From contig NZ_LFXL01000032.1 of assembly GCF_001270745.1 (NCBI RefSeq), forward strand, positions 59,984 to 123,983: 64,000 nt of DNA, written 5' to 3'. How positions within the stretch are numbered: position 1 is the first letter of the stretch; each line of letters starts with the position of its first letter. This DNA is from Jiangella muralis (GTDB taxonomy: Bacteria; Actinomycetota; Actinomycetes; Jiangellales; Jiangellaceae). The translations under genes and the position numbers were made by a program. Of this stretch, positions 18,030 to 27,325 are shown piece after piece. Under the pieces are notes generated by a model. It had not been told where the DNA came from. It did not search any database and saw nothing but the letters and a program-made list of their open reading frames with translations.

Positions 18030-19968
18030 GCCCGTCGTCCAGCGCGGCGAGGTGCGACGCCACCGGGCCGGCGGTGAGGACGCCGCTGCCCGCCCCGGCC
18101 AGCTCGCCGGCCGCCGGCGCCAGGGCGGCCCGGGCCCGGGCCGCCAGCGCATGGTCGCCCACGGCCAGCGCGGCCCGTCCGGTCAAGCACCAGGTCGCCT
18201 CCAGCAGCAGGTCACGCGGCGGCTCCGGCACCACCCGCAGCGCCGCGGCGGCGTCGTCGCGGCGGCCGCGGGTCACCAGCAGCAGCGGCCGCACCCACGG
18301 TGCATACGGGCCCCAGTCGGTGTCGTCGGCGAACACCAGCGGCCGGTCGTGCCAGACCCGCAGGCAGAGCAGCGCCAGCGGCAGCAGCCCGCGCTCCAGG
18401 CCGGGCATGCCGGCGCCCTCCAGCCGGGCCGCCGCCGCGCGGTAGGCGGCCTCGGCGTCACCGGCGGCCGCGGCGCCGCCCACCGATGCCAGCCGGACCG
18501 CCCGGTACCAGCGGGTGAACACGTCGACCAGCGGCCGCTCGTGCCGACGGCCCAGCTCGTCGGCCGCGGCGGCGTGCTCGTCGGCGGCCGCGAAGTCGCC
18601 CAGCGCGGCTCGCGCCTGCATGCGCACCAGCCGGCCGAGGATCTCGACCTCCGGCAACCCCTGGGCCGAGGCCAGCGTCACCAGCTCGGCCCCGATGGCG
18701 TCCCGCGACGGCGCCAGTCCGGCCCGCTGGAACGTCTGCAGGAAGGTCGCGTTCAGCGCGAACGCCAGCAGCGCGGGGTCGTGCAGGCGACGGGCGATGC
18801 GCTCGGCCTCGGCGGCGGCCTCGGCCGGACGGGGCGAGCCGGACCCGCGCGACTCCATCGCGACGGTCGCCAGCAGCCGGGCGCGGGTCGCGGGCGGGGC
18901 GGGCGGCGGCAGCGCGGCCAGCGTGCGCTCGGCCGCCGCGACGACGCGGGCGGAGCGGTCCGGATGGTCCGACCGGGTCCAGACGCCGGGCACGTCGTAG
19001 CTGCCGATGACCCGCGCCGTCAGCTCCGGGTCGCCCAGTTGCTCGGCGGCGGCGACGGCGGCCACCCGCTGTTCCTGCGCCGCCGCCAGCCCGTGCCCGC
19101 CGGTGAGCGCGAGCACCCGCAGCAGCCCGACGGTCGACTCCAGCCGCCCGGGCGCGCCCGCGGCCACCGTCTGGTCGTACGCCGCGGCGGCGTCGGCCCA
19201 CACCCGCCCGACGGCGTCGACCGGCAGCTGCTGGCGGAGCAGGTCGGTCTCCAGCTGCCGCAGCCGCGGCCCGGGGTCGACGCCGAGCTGGTCGCCGAGC
19301 AGCGACCGGGCCCGCCGCAGCACGTCCAGCGCGTCGGCCTGGCGCCCGCTGCGATAGAGCGCGAGCGCCAGCAGCCGCCACGCGTCCTCGCGCCACGGAT
19401 GCTCGGCGACGTGGGCGTCGAGGTCCGGTACGGCGTCGGCGGGCCGGCCCAGCGCCAGCAGCGCCTCGGCCCGCCGCTCGACCGCCGTCAGCCGCAGCTC
19501 GGTCAGCCGGGTCCGCTCCGGCGCCGCCCAAGCGGCCGCGGCGAAGTCGGCGTAGGCCGGGCCGCGCCACAGCGCGAGCGCGGCGTCCAGCAGCGGCAGC
19601 GCCTCGGCCGGCGCCGCACGGCCGGCCGCCTCGACCCCGGCCGCGAACCGCCACGCGTCGACGGCGTCCGCGGTGGCCCGCAGCGCATAGCCCGGTCCCT
19701 CGGTGACCAGCAAGGTCGCCGCCGAGCGCGGCGCGCGGTCCGGCTCCAGCGCCCGGCGTAGCGCGGCGACGAACGTGCGGACGGCGACGACGGCGCCGTC
19801 CGGCGGCGACTCCCACAGGTCGGCGACGATCCGCCGCACCGGGACGACCCGGCCGCGCGCCACGATCAGCCGGGCCAGCACCTCGCGGTGCCGCGGCCCC
19901 TTGAGGTCGACGTCGGCGCCCTGCGACCACGCCACCACCGGCCCGAGCACGCCGAACCGGGTGTTCAT
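18010..19968 (-). CDS. SARP/BTAD-domain transcriptional regulator
   Basis: A 652-residue AfsR/SARP-type regulator. The N-terminal OmpR-like winged helix is at about residues 10-85 (LKGPRHREVLARLIVARGRVV, ADLWESPPDGAVVAVRTFV), then a bacterial transcriptional activator domain at about 95-240 (ERTRLTELRLTAVERRAEA, HPWREDAWRLLALALYRSGR, ELGV-like LGVDPGP). A long helical TPR-like tail follows, with no P-loop ATPase. The ATG at 19968 was chosen from the domain start (NTRFGVLGPVVA). It is divergent from the alpha/beta hydrolase gene, which may be its target. It converges with the unknown gene ending at 18029. Confidence 0.88.
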   Translation of the reverse strand: MNTRFGVLGPVVAWSQGADVDLKGPRHREVLARLIVARGRVVPVRRIVADLWESPPDGAVVAVRTFVAALRRALEPDRAPRSAATLLVTEGPGYALRATADAVDAWRFAAGVEAAGRAAPAEALPLLDAALALWRGPAYADFAAAAWAAPERTRLTELRLTAVERRAEALLALGRPADAVPDLDAHVAEHPWREDAWRLLALALYRSGRQADALDVLRRARSLLGDQLGVDPGPRLRQLETDLLRQQLPVDAVGRVWADAAAAYDQTVAAGAPGRLESTVGLLRVLALTGGHGLAAAQEQRVAAVAAAEQLGDPELTARVIGSYDVPGVWTRSDHPDRSARVVAAAERTLAALPPPAPPATRARLLATVAMESRGSGSPRPAEAAAEAERIARRLHDPALLAFALNATFLQTFQRAGLAPSRDAIGAELVTLASAQGLPEVEILGRLVRMQARAALGDFAAADEHAAAADELGRRHERPLVDVFTRWYRAVRLASVGGAAAAGDAEAAYRAAAARLEGAGMPGLERGLLPLALLCLRVWHDRPLVFADDTDWGPYAPWVRPLLLVTRGRRDDAAAALRVVPEPPRDLLLEATWCLTGRAALAVGDHALAARARAALAPAAGELAGAGSGVLTAGPVASHLAALDDGLSAAGR

Positions 19969-20030
19969 CGAACGCTCATCGGCGGGCCGGACGCTGGAAG
20001 ACACACCCAAGGATCACCCAGAGGAGAGCC

Positions 20031-20909
20031 ATGACGCCCACCATCCCGGACTTCGAGTACCGGCGAGTGCCCGGAGACGGCGACGTCGCGCTGAACGTCG
20101 CCGTCGGCGGCGCCGGCCGTCCGGTCGTGCTGCTGCACGGGTTCCCGCAGACCCACCTGATGTGGCGGCACGTCGCCGCCGACCTGGCCGCCGACCACAC
20201 CGTCATCGTGCCCGACCTGCGCGGCTACGGTGGCAGCGACAAGCCCGGCGCGGACGACGACGCCAGCTACGCGAAGCGGACCATGGCCGCCGACGTCGTC
20301 GCGCTGGCCGCGAACCTCGGGCACGAGCGGTTCGCGCTGGCCGGCCACGACCGCGGCGCGCTGGTGGCGTTCCGCGCCGGTCTGGATCACCCCGGTCGCG
20401 TGACGCACCTCGCGATCCTCGACGTGCTGCCGACGCTGGACATGTGGGACGTGCTGCACGGCGCGTCCGCGGCGGTCGCGTTCCACCTGTACCTGATGGC
20501 GCAGCCGCCGGGCCTGCCGGAGCGGCTGATCGCCGGGGCGCCGGACGAGTTCTTCGGCTTCTTCCTGGACCAGTGGGGCGCCGATCCGGCCGCGATCCCG
20601 GCCGACGTGCGGGCCGAGTACCTGCGGGCCTGCGCGGCCGCCGTCCCGTCGATCGTGGCCGACTACCGCGCCTCCGCCGGCATCGACGTCGAGCACGACG
20701 CGGCGGACCGGGCGGCCGGCCGGCGACTGGCGATGCCGGTGACCGTCGTCCAGCAGGACTGGGGCGCGGCGCTCGGGTACGACGCGGCCGGGCTCTGGGG
20801 CGCGTGGGCGGCGGACCTGCGGCATGCCACCACGACCGCCGGTCATTTCATGGCCGAGCAGCACCCGGCCGCGATCATCACCGAACTGCGGGCGCTGCTG
20901 CGTCGCTGA
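20031..20909 (+). CDS. Alpha/beta hydrolase, haloacetate dehalogenase/epoxide hydrolase-like
   Basis: A 292-residue alpha/beta hydrolase. The oxyanion segment is VVLLHGFPQTHLMWRHVA (near residue 34-51), DLRGYGGSDKP follows, and the nucleophile elbow is AGHDRGA (near 103-109) with Asp instead of Ser. The catalytic His lies in TTAGHFMAEQHP (near 269). Asp nucleophile, HGFPQ and DLRGYG match fluoroacetate/haloacetate dehalogenases and epoxide hydrolases; which of the two reactions applies is not decided. AGAGGAGAG precedes the ATG. It is divergent from the SARP-like regulator with 62 bp between starts and is followed 31 bp later by a NIPSNAP gene. Confidence 0.87.
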   Translation: MTPTIPDFEYRRVPGDGDVALNVAVGGAGRPVVLLHGFPQTHLMWRHVAADLAADHTVIVPDLRGYGGSDKPGADDDASYAKRTMAADVVALAANLGHERFALAGHDRGALVAFRAGLDHPGRVTHLAILDVLPTLDMWDVLHGASAAVAFHLYLMAQPPGLPERLIAGAPDEFFGFFLDQWGADPAAIPADVRAEYLRACAAAVPSIVADYRASAGIDVEHDAADRAAGRRLAMPVTVVQQDWGAALGYDAAGLWGAWAADLRHATTTAGHFMAEQHPAAIITELRALLRR

Positions 20910-20940
20910 GTCCGTCATGCCGGGCGCTACCGTGCCCGGC

Positions 20941-21657
20941 ATGACAACCGACCTCTGCTGCCCCATCGTCGAGCTGCGGCAGTACACCGTGCACGCGGGC
21001 CGTCGCGACGACCTCGTCACGCTGTTCGACCGCGAGTTCGTCGAGACGCAGGAGGTGCTCGGCGCCCGGCTGATCGGCCAGTTCCGCGACCTCGACGCGC
21101 CCGGCCGGTTCGTCTGGATCCGCGGCTTCGCCGACATGGCGACGCGGCACGAGGCGCTGACGGCGTTCTACTCCGGCCCGGTGTGGGCCCGGCACGCCGC
21201 GGCCGCCAACGTCACGATGATCGACTCCGACGACGTCCACCTGCTGCATCCCGTCGACGCCGGGTCGGGCTTCCCGTTCCCCGGCGTCGGCGGCGCCGTC
21301 GTCCGGCCGCCAGCCACCGATTCGTCCGCACTCGTGGGCGTCGAGGTCTACCCCGTCGCCGGCGACCTCCGCGAGTTCGCCGAGTTCTTCACCGCCGAGG
21401 CCGAGCCCGCGCTGGGCGTCGGCCCGATCGCCCGCCTCGAGACCGACCCGTCGCCCAACACATATCCGGCGCTGCCCGTGCACGACGACGCCAACGCGTT
21501 CGTGTGGGTGGCGCGCTTCCCCGACGCCGACGCCTATGCGGCGCACCGGGCCGGGTGGGCCGAGCGGCCCGGCCTGCGTGCCGAGCTCCGGCGACGGCTG
21601 TCCGCGCCGCCCGTCGCGCTGCGGCTGGCGCCGACGCCGCGGTCGCTGCTGCGCTGA
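20941..21657 (+). CDS. NIPSNAP-family protein
   Basis: A 238-residue protein with two ferredoxin-like dimeric alpha/beta-barrel repeats. The first begins VELRQYTVHAGRRDDLVTLFDREFVETQE and contains FVWIRGFADMATRHEAL; the second (from about residue 130) has GVEVYPVAGDLREFAEFF and AFVWVARFPDADAYAAH. This is the layout of NIPSNAP/antibiotic-monooxygenase-like proteins, whose biochemical role is mostly unknown. The ATG at 20941 has no strong ribosome site. A GC hairpin 40 bp after the stop probably ends the transcript shared with the hydrolase. Confidence 0.8.
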   Translation: MTTDLCCPIVELRQYTVHAGRRDDLVTLFDREFVETQEVLGARLIGQFRDLDAPGRFVWIRGFADMATRHEALTAFYSGPVWARHAAAANVTMIDSDDVHLLHPVDAGSGFPFPGVGGAVVRPPATDSSALVGVEVYPVAGDLREFAEFFTAEAEPALGVGPIARLETDPSPNTYPALPVHDDANAFVWVARFPDADAYAAHRAGWAERPGLRAELRRRLSAPPVALRLAPTPRSLLR

Positions 21658-21697
21658 CCCGCCGATTGGACCAGTTGCCGCCCACGTACATACAAAA

Positions 21698-21725
21698 GCC
21701 CGTGGCCTGCGGCATCGCCGCGGGC
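21698..21725 (+). terminator. Hairpin downstream of the NIPSNAP gene
   Basis: GCCCGTGGC (21698-21706) pairs with GCCGCGGGC (21717-21725), a 9-bp stem with one G-U pair and a 10-nt loop. It lies 40 bp past a stop codon and before the next promoter region. No T-tract follows, as is common in actinobacteria. Confidence 0.45.
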
Positions 21726-21737
21726 AACCGCCGAACC

Positions 21738-21803
21738 ACTGGTCTACTCGGGCTTCGCCCGCGCTCTGGTGCAGTCCAGCCGCGCGGACTATAAAGGTGC
21801 GCA
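21738..21803 (+). promoter_or_regulatory. Probable control region of the amino-sugar operon
   Basis: ACTGGTCTA (21738-21746) equals one half of the DasR-type GntR operator ACTGGTCTAGACCAGT, and GGACCAGT at 21668-21675 resembles the other half, but no complete site is present. A perfect 10-bp palindrome GGTGCGCACC (21794-21803) lies 28 bp before the GntR gene and could be the autoregulatory site. Confidence 0.35.
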
Positions 21804-21831
21804 CCTCACCTCTCGTCGAGGAGCTCACACC

Positions 21832-22593
21832 ATGGCGAACGACGGCTTCGGGTCCGCGACCGGCAAGGTCGCACAGGTACGCGGCCGCCTGCTGGAGCTC
21901 ATCGACCACGGAGACGAGGGTGTCGCACTCCCGTCGGAGCGCCGGCTGGCGCACGACTGGGGCGTGGCCCGCATGACCCTGCGGCGGGCCCTCGACGACC
22001 TGGCGACGGCTGGGTTCGTCGTACGCGAGCACGGCCGGGGCAACTTCGTCGCGCGACCGAAGTTGACCCGACGTCTCGCGATCACCTCGTTCTCGCAGGA
22101 GATGCGCAACCGCGGCCTGGTGCCGGGCAGCGTGACGCTGGAGTTCCGGCGGCTGCCGGCCGGGCCACGCCGGGCCCGGACGCTGCGCATCCCCGTCAAC
22201 ACGACGATCGTCCGGTTCACCCGGCTCCGCACCGCCGACGGCGACCCCATCGGCGTCGAGACCACCTGGGTGGCCGACGACGTCGTTCCTGGCCTGACGC
22301 CGGCGGATCTGAACGGGTCCTGGTACGACCTGCTCGCGGACCGCTACGGCATCCCGATCCTGACCGGCCGCACCACCATCGAGCCGACACTGCTCGACGA
22401 ACGGATCGCCGCCGTGCTGCACACGGAACCGGGGCGACCGGCATTCCAGCTCGACGTCGTCACGTTCGGCGCGAACGGACGGGTCGTCGAGTGCGGCACC
22501 GACCTGTTCCGCGGCGACCGGTTCCAGTTGACCGCCGAGCTCCGGCCGGTGCCCGCCCCGGCACTGCGCCGGCACACGCGGCGTTCCGCCTGA
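21832..22593 (+). CDS. GntR/UTRA (HutC-subfamily) regulator
   Basis: A 253-residue regulator. The winged HTH is at about residues 12-75 (LPSERRLAHDWGVARMTLRR, DLATAGFVVREHGRGNFV), followed by a UTRA effector domain (SFSQEMRNRGLVPGSV, PIGVETTWVADDVVPGL, FQLDVVTFGANGRVVECG). The UTRA subfamily includes the amino-sugar sensors DasR and NagR, which fits the operon behind it. GAGGAG lies 7 nt upstream of the ATG. It is the first gene of a tightly spaced operon and probably represses it until a phosphorylated amino sugar accumulates. Confidence 0.92.
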   Translation: MANDGFGSATGKVAQVRGRLLELIDHGDEGVALPSERRLAHDWGVARMTLRRALDDLATAGFVVREHGRGNFVARPKLTRRLAITSFSQEMRNRGLVPGSVTLEFRRLPAGPRRARTLRIPVNTTIVRFTRLRTADGDPIGVETTWVADDVVPGLTPADLNGSWYDLLADRYGIPILTGRTTIEPTLLDERIAAVLHTEPGRPAFQLDVVTFGANGRVVECGTDLFRGDRFQLTAELRPVPAPALRRHTRRSA

Positions 22594-22639
22594 CCTTCCG
22601 CGCCGCCCACCCGGGCGGACCGATGAAAGCGAGCAACCC

Positions 22640-23935
22640 ATGAGCGTACGAGCGCGCGCCCGCGCGGTCCTGATCCCGGCCGCGGCCGTGCTGGCGGTCG
22701 CCGCCGCCTGCGGCTCCGACGGCGGGTCGACCGGCGGCGGCGACACCATCGAGCTGACCTACTGGACGCACACCCATCCGCCGATGACGGAGCTGAACGA
22801 GCAGCTCATCGCGGAGTACGAGGAGGCGAACCCGAACGTCGACATCACCTACGAGACCATCCCGAACAACGACTTCGGCACCAAGATGCTGACGTCGCTG
22901 AGCAACGGGTCCGGGCCGGACATCATCAACATGGACGACAGCGCGCTGCGCGGCGAGTACATCCCGAAGGAACTGCTGGCGCCGATCGACCCGGCCGCGT
23001 TCGGGGTCGAGTCCGCCGAGGAGCTGGAGGCGCTCTACGTCGACGGCACGCTCGACGGCGCGAAGGGCGACGACGGCACCCTCTACGGCGTCCCCAGCGA
23101 GTTCAACGCGACCGCCTTCGCCATCAACACCCAGCACTTCGCCGACGCCGGGCTCGACCCGGCCAGCCCGCCGGAGACCTGGGACGACGTGTCCGAGTAC
23201 GGCCAGCAGCTGGTCGCGGCCGGTCACGAGGGCTTCAACTTCGTCTACCTGCACTCCGGCTGGTACACCCAGCAGCTGCAGACGCTGCTGAACGAGACCG
23301 GCGGCTCGATCCTGAACGAGGACGGCACCGGCTCGGCGCTCACCGAACCCGAGTCGGTCGAGGCGCTGCAGATCTGGCACGACCTGATCCGCGAGGACCA
23401 GGTCGGCAACGCCGACACCGCCTCGCGTGAAGCGACGTCGCCGTTCGAGGACTTCGCCTCCGGCCGCCGGTCGATGACGATGATCTACCCGTGGGCGGTC
23501 GAGCAGATCGCGCAGGACAACCCCGACACGTTCGAGAACCTGGCGGTCGTCCCGCTCCCGCAGGTGGACCCGGCGAACCCGTCCGGACGCTGGTACGGCT
23601 ACTACTTCGCGGTGAACAAGGCCTCCGAGCAGCAGGAGGAGGCGTGGAAGTTCATCGAGTACATGACCTCGCAGCACGAGCGCTGGCTCACCGACGTCAA
23701 CTTCGTCCAGCCGCTGCAGGGCTGGGAGCAGTCCGAGGCGGCGGCGAACATCCCGTTCCTCGACGTCTGGTCACAGGCCTACCAGCAGGGCAAGTTCGAC
23801 GAGGTCGGGCCGCACTGGAGCGAGGTGCAGGACGCGATCAAGGCGGCCGTCGAGCGGTCGGTCTTCGACGGCCAGCCACCGGCGGAGAGCCTCGAAGAAG
23901 CCTCCGAGTCGGTCGACCAGAGCGTCTCGAGCTAG
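22640..23935 (+). CDS. ABC sugar-binding lipoprotein
   Basis: A 431-residue extracellular solute-binding protein of the MalE-like family. A signal peptide with an Arg-rich start leads to lipobox VAAAC, with Cys24 as lipidation site. The mature part shows IELTYWTHTHPPMTELNEQL, MLTSLSNGSGPDIINMD, LYGVPSEFNATAFAIN and RWYGYYFAVNKASEQQEEAW, all standard for binding proteins of CUT1 importers. Two permease genes follow at once, but no ATPase. In actinobacteria such importers share the multitask ATPase MsiK encoded elsewhere. The cluster suggests the ligand is an amino sugar or a glycan fragment. Confidence 0.93.
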   Translation: MSVRARARAVLIPAAAVLAVAAACGSDGGSTGGGDTIELTYWTHTHPPMTELNEQLIAEYEEANPNVDITYETIPNNDFGTKMLTSLSNGSGPDIINMDDSALRGEYIPKELLAPIDPAAFGVESAEELEALYVDGTLDGAKGDDGTLYGVPSEFNATAFAINTQHFADAGLDPASPPETWDDVSEYGQQLVAAGHEGFNFVYLHSGWYTQQLQTLLNETGGSILNEDGTGSALTEPESVEALQIWHDLIREDQVGNADTASREATSPFEDFASGRRSMTMIYPWAVEQIAQDNPDTFENLAVVPLPQVDPANPSGRWYGYYFAVNKASEQQEEAWKFIEYMTSQHERWLTDVNFVQPLQGWEQSEAAANIPFLDVWSQAYQQGKFDEVGPHWSEVQDAIKAAVERSVFDGQPPAESLEEASESVDQSVSS

Positions 23936-23939
23936 TCCC

Positions 23940-24854
23940 GTGGCGTTGACCAGAACCGCTCCGGACCGGGCCCGCGGCGCGCGGGCCCGGCCGCCGGGCT
24001 CCGGCCGGCCCGGCTGGCGACGCCGCCGCGACGCCGTCGGGCTGGTGTTCGCGCTGCCGGCGCTGGCACTGTTCGCGGCGTTCGCCATCTACCCCATGCT
24101 GCGGGTGTTCCAGCTCAGCCTCTACGACTACAACCTGACCAGCGCACCGGTCTGGGTCGGGCTGGACAACTTCCGCTTCCTGTTCGGCGACGAGCGGTTC
24201 CTCGCCTCGCTGGGCGCGTCGCTGTTCTACGTCGTCGTCACGTACGGGCCGGCGGTGCTGCTGGCGCTGGTGCTGGCGCTCGGGCTGAACACCCGCATGC
24301 GCGGCAGCGCGTTCGTCCGGCTGCTGTACTTCGCGCCGGTCGCGACGTCCTGGGTGGCGGTGTCGGTGATCTGGCGCCTGGTGCTGCAGCCGGAGGGCCT
24401 GCTCAACCAGACGCTGAACACCGACATCCCGTGGCTGACGTCGTCGACATGGGCCAAGTGGGCGATCGCGATAGCGGCGGTCTGGAAGGAGGTCGGGTTC
24501 TTCCTGATCATCTTCCTGGCCGGGCTGCAGAACATCCCGAAGGACCTGCAGGAGGCGGCCGCCCTGGACGGCGCCGGGTCGCTGCGCCGGCTGCGCTACG
24601 TCACGCTGCCGCTGCTCAAGCCGATCACCGTCGTGGTCCTGGTGATGGCGGTGATCCGCGGCTTCCAGTCGTTCAGCCCGCAGGTCGTGCTCACCGGCGG
24701 CAGCTTCGGCACCGAGGTGATCAACCTGTTCGTGTACAAGACGGCCTTCGCCAGCGCCCGCATGGGCCGCGCCTCCGCCGTCGCCGTCCTCATGTTCGTC
24801 CTGCTGCTCGTGGTGACGTTCGTGCAGTTGCGCGCGCTGCGGAGGTCGGCATGA
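23940..24854 (+). CDS. ABC sugar permease, first subunit (MalF-like)
   Basis: A 304-residue CUT1-type permease with six membrane segments (for example VGLVFALPALALFAAF, VVVTYGPAVLLALVLALGL). The EAA coupling motif EAAALDGAGSLRRLRYVTLP (near residue 202) contacts the ATPase. It starts with GTG at 23940, 4 nt after the binding-protein stop. The N-terminus is a 30-residue Arg/Pro-rich cytoplasmic tail. Its stop overlaps the next start as ATGA. Confidence 0.93.
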   Translation: MALTRTAPDRARGARARPPGSGRPGWRRRRDAVGLVFALPALALFAAFAIYPMLRVFQLSLYDYNLTSAPVWVGLDNFRFLFGDERFLASLGASLFYVVVTYGPAVLLALVLALGLNTRMRGSAFVRLLYFAPVATSWVAVSVIWRLVLQPEGLLNQTLNTDIPWLTSSTWAKWAIAIAAVWKEVGFFLIIFLAGLQNIPKDLQEAAALDGAGSLRRLRYVTLPLLKPITVVVLVMAVIRGFQSFSPQVVLTGGSFGTEVINLFVYKTAFASARMGRASAVAVLMFVLLLVVTFVQLRALRRSA

Positions 24855-25720
24855 GCGCCGTGGTGGTCGCGGGTCCGGCGCCGCCGTCGCGGAAGCGGCG
24901 CCCGGTCGGCAAGGTCGTCGTGTTCGTGCTGCTGCTGGCCGGCGGCCTGGTGTTCGCGTCGGTGTTCGTCTACGCGGCGCTGTCGGCGGTGAAGCCGGCC
25001 GACGAGGTGCTGGCCAGCCCGATGCGGTGGCTGCCGACGCAGTGGCTGTGGGGTAACTTCACGCTGCCGTTCGAGCAGGCGCCGTTCGCGCGGTACTACC
25101 TCAACAGCACCGTCGTGGGCGTCGCGGTGACGCTGCTGAACGTCGTCACCTGCACGCTCGCCGGGTACAGCTTCTCCAAGTTCGCCTACCGCGGCCGCAA
25201 CCTGCTGTTCTTCGTCGTGCTGGCGACGCTGATGGTGCCGCTCGAGGTCATCTACGTGCCGCTGTACGCGCTGGTCTTCGACCTCGGCTGGGTCAACAGC
25301 TTCGCCGGCCTGATCGTCCCGTCGGCCACCAGCGCGTTCGGGATCTTCCTCATGCGGCAGAGCATCGACGGGCTGCCGGACGAGCTGCTGGAGGCCGCGC
25401 GCATCGACGGCGCCGGCGAGCTGCGGATCCTGTGGAACGTCGTCGCGCCGATGATGGCTTCGCCGATGGCCGCGCTGGCGCTGTTCATCTTCATGACCAA
25501 CTGGGACAGCCATCTGTGGCCGCTGCTGGTCGGCAACGACGAGGAGCACCGGACGCTGCCGGTCGGGCTGGCCGCGATGCAGGCCAACAACCTCGGCTCC
25601 GGCGGCATCCCGATGATGATGGCCGCCGCGCTGCTGGCGCTGCTGCCGACGCTGCTGCTGTTCCTCGTCCTCCAACGCAAGTTCGTCGAAGGGATCACGA
25701 TGACGGCGGGGATCAAGTGA
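24851..25720 (+). CDS. ABC sugar permease, second subunit (MalG-like)
   Basis: A 289-residue partner permease with six membrane segments and the EAA motif EAARIDGAGELRILWNVVAP (near residue 179). The segment PLEVIYVPLYALVFDLGWVNS precedes it as in all CUT1 second subunits. The ATG at 24851 overlaps the upstream TGA, and its own TGA overlaps the GTG of the kinase gene, so expression is coupled throughout. Confidence 0.93.
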   Translation: MSAVVVAGPAPPSRKRRPVGKVVVFVLLLAGGLVFASVFVYAALSAVKPADEVLASPMRWLPTQWLWGNFTLPFEQAPFARYYLNSTVVGVAVTLLNVVTCTLAGYSFSKFAYRGRNLLFFVVLATLMVPLEVIYVPLYALVFDLGWVNSFAGLIVPSATSAFGIFLMRQSIDGLPDELLEAARIDGAGELRILWNVVAPMMASPMAALALFIFMTNWDSHLWPLLVGNDEEHRTLPVGLAAMQANNLGSGGIPMMMAAALLALLPTLLLFLVLQRKFVEGITMTAGIK

Positions 25721-26664
25721 GCCTGGAACTGGCCGTCGACGGCGGGCAGACGAACCTGCGGATGGCGCTGGTGCGCGACGGTGTCGCCGTCGAGATCACG
25801 CACGCCGGCGGGTTCGCCTACAGCGCCGAGACCGACCTGCTGGACAGCGTCGCCAACGCGGTGACCGAGGCGTACGAGGGGCTCGGGTCGCCGGCCGGGG
25901 TGCGGCGGATCTGCCTCGGCCTGACGGCGGCGCCGCTGCAGCCGGACCGGCGGCGCCGGCTGGCGGCACGCATCCGGGACCGCCTCGGCGACCCGGAGGT
26001 GTGGCTCGGCCCGGACATGGTGACGGCGCACGCCGGGGCGCTCGGCGGCGCCGCCGGGGTGGTCACGACGGCCGGCACCGGTGTCGTCTGCCTGGGCATC
26101 GCCGCCGACGGCGGGACGCACCAGGCCGACGGCCACGGCTACCTGCTCGGCGACTCCGGCAGCGGGTTCTCGATCGGTCGGGCGGCGCTGCGGGCGGTGC
26201 TGGCCGCCCGGGACGGCCGCGGCCCGGCGACCGCGCTGACGGAGGCCGCGCAGGACGCGCTGGGCGACCTCGCCGGGCTGTCGCAGCGTGTCTACACCTC
26301 GCCGGCGCCGGTGCGGATGGTCGCCCGGTGCACGCCGTGGGTGGCCGCGGTCGCCCGGGACGGCGACCCGGTGGCCCGGGGCATCTGGGCCGACGCCGTC
26401 GACAGCCTGGTCGCGACGACGGCGGCCGTGCTGGCCCGCTCGTTCCCCTCCCCGGCGCGGGTCCCGGTGTCCTATGCCGGCGGCCTGTTCGCGATGGAGG
26501 ACCTCGTGCGGCGGCCGTTCGCCGACGCCATCCGGGCCCGCTGCCCGGGCGTCGAGGTGCGCGAGCCGCTGGGCAACCCGCTCGACGGCGCTGTCCGGCT
26601 GCTGGCCGGGCTCGGCCCCTACACACCGCTGATGCTGACCGCCGGGAGTGACGCCCATGTCTGA
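25717..26664 (+). CDS. BadF/BadG-type sugar kinase (amino-sugar kinase)
   Basis: A 315-residue ASKHA-fold kinase. Phosphate-1 motif DGGQTNLRMALV (near residue 8), phosphate-2 TTAGTGVVCLG (near 110), and GYLLGDSGSGFSIGRAALRA (near 139) are typical of N-acetylglucosamine/N-acetylmannosamine kinases of the BadF/BadG/BcrA/BcrD family. With NanE next door the likely product is ManNAc-6-phosphate or GlcNAc-6-phosphate. It starts with GTG at 25717 overlapping the permease stop, and overlaps nanE by 8 bp. Confidence 0.87.
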   Translation: MSLELAVDGGQTNLRMALVRDGVAVEITHAGGFAYSAETDLLDSVANAVTEAYEGLGSPAGVRRICLGLTAAPLQPDRRRRLAARIRDRLGDPEVWLGPDMVTAHAGALGGAAGVVTTAGTGVVCLGIAADGGTHQADGHGYLLGDSGSGFSIGRAALRAVLAARDGRGPATALTEAAQDALGDLAGLSQRVYTSPAPVRMVARCTPWVAAVARDGDPVARGIWADAVDSLVATTAAVLARSFPSPARVPVSYAGGLFAMEDLVRRPFADAIRARCPGVEVREPLGNPLDGAVRLLAGLGPYTPLMLTAGSDAHV

Positions 26665-27325
26665 CGCCGTGTTCCCGTTCCGCTCGATCGTGGTCTCGTG
26701 CCAGGCCGCGCCAGCCAACCCGTTGCACGGTCCGGTCCCGATGACGTTGATGGCGCGGGCCGCCGAGGCCGGCGGCGCGGCCGGCATCCGGGCGAACGGC
26801 CCGGCCGACGTCGCCGCGATCAGCGCGGCGGTCTCGATCCCCGTCCTCGGCATCAACAAGACCGGCGACCGGGACGGCGTGTACATCACTCCGACGTTCG
26901 AGGCGGCCGAGGAGGTGGTGCGGGCCGGCGCGACGGTGGTGGCGCTGGACGGGACGCGGCGGCCACGTCCCGGCGGCGACCTCACCGAGCTGATCGCCGC
27001 CATCCACGACCGCCTGGGCGTGCCCGTCATGGCCGACGTCGACACGCTCGCCGCGGGCCGGTACGCGCGGGCGGCCGGCGCCGACCTCGTCGGCTCGACG
27101 TTGTCCGGCTACACCGGCGTCCCGCTGCACGGTGACGGGCCGGACCTCGCGCTGGTGCGGGCGCTGGCGGACGAGCTGGACTGCCCGATCGTCGCCGAGG
27201 GCCGATACTGGACCCGCGACGACGTCCTGGCCGGGTTCGCGGCCGGCGCGCACGCCGTCGTCGTCGGGACCGCGGTCACGAACCCGATGGCGATCACCCG
27301 GCGGCTGGTCGAGGCCGTGCGATGA
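26657..27325 (+). CDS. nanE: N-acetylmannosamine-6-phosphate 2-epimerase
   Basis: A 222-residue TIM-barrel NanE-family enzyme (ManNAc-6-P to GlcNAc-6-P). Recognisable segments are IVVSCQAAPANPLHGP, AAGIRANG, LGINKTGDRDGVYITPTFEAA, VALDGT, MADVDTLAAGRYARAAGADLVGSTLSGYT and PIVAEGRYWTRDDVLAGFAAGAHAVVVGTAV, in family order. GGGAG stands 9 nt before the ATG at 26657. Presence beside a kinase and importer points to ManNAc or sialic-acid-derived sugar use; no NanA lyase is in the window. Its stop overlaps the next start as ATGA. Confidence 0.93.
   Translation: MSDAVFPFRSIVVSCQAAPANPLHGPVPMTLMARAAEAGGAAGIRANGPADVAAISAAVSIPVLGINKTGDRDGVYITPTFEAAEEVVRAGATVVALDGTRRPRPGGDLTELIAAIHDRLGVPVMADVDTLAAGRYARAAGADLVGSTLSGYTGVPLHGDGPDLALVRALADELDCPIVAEGRYWTRDDVLAGFAAGAHAVVVGTAVTNPMAITRRLVEAVR

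Noticed and set aside
21668..21746. A full DasR-type operator before the GntR gene
   Set aside because: The two half-sites are 60 bp apart and in the wrong order for one 16-bp site; only weak half-site similarity is claimed.
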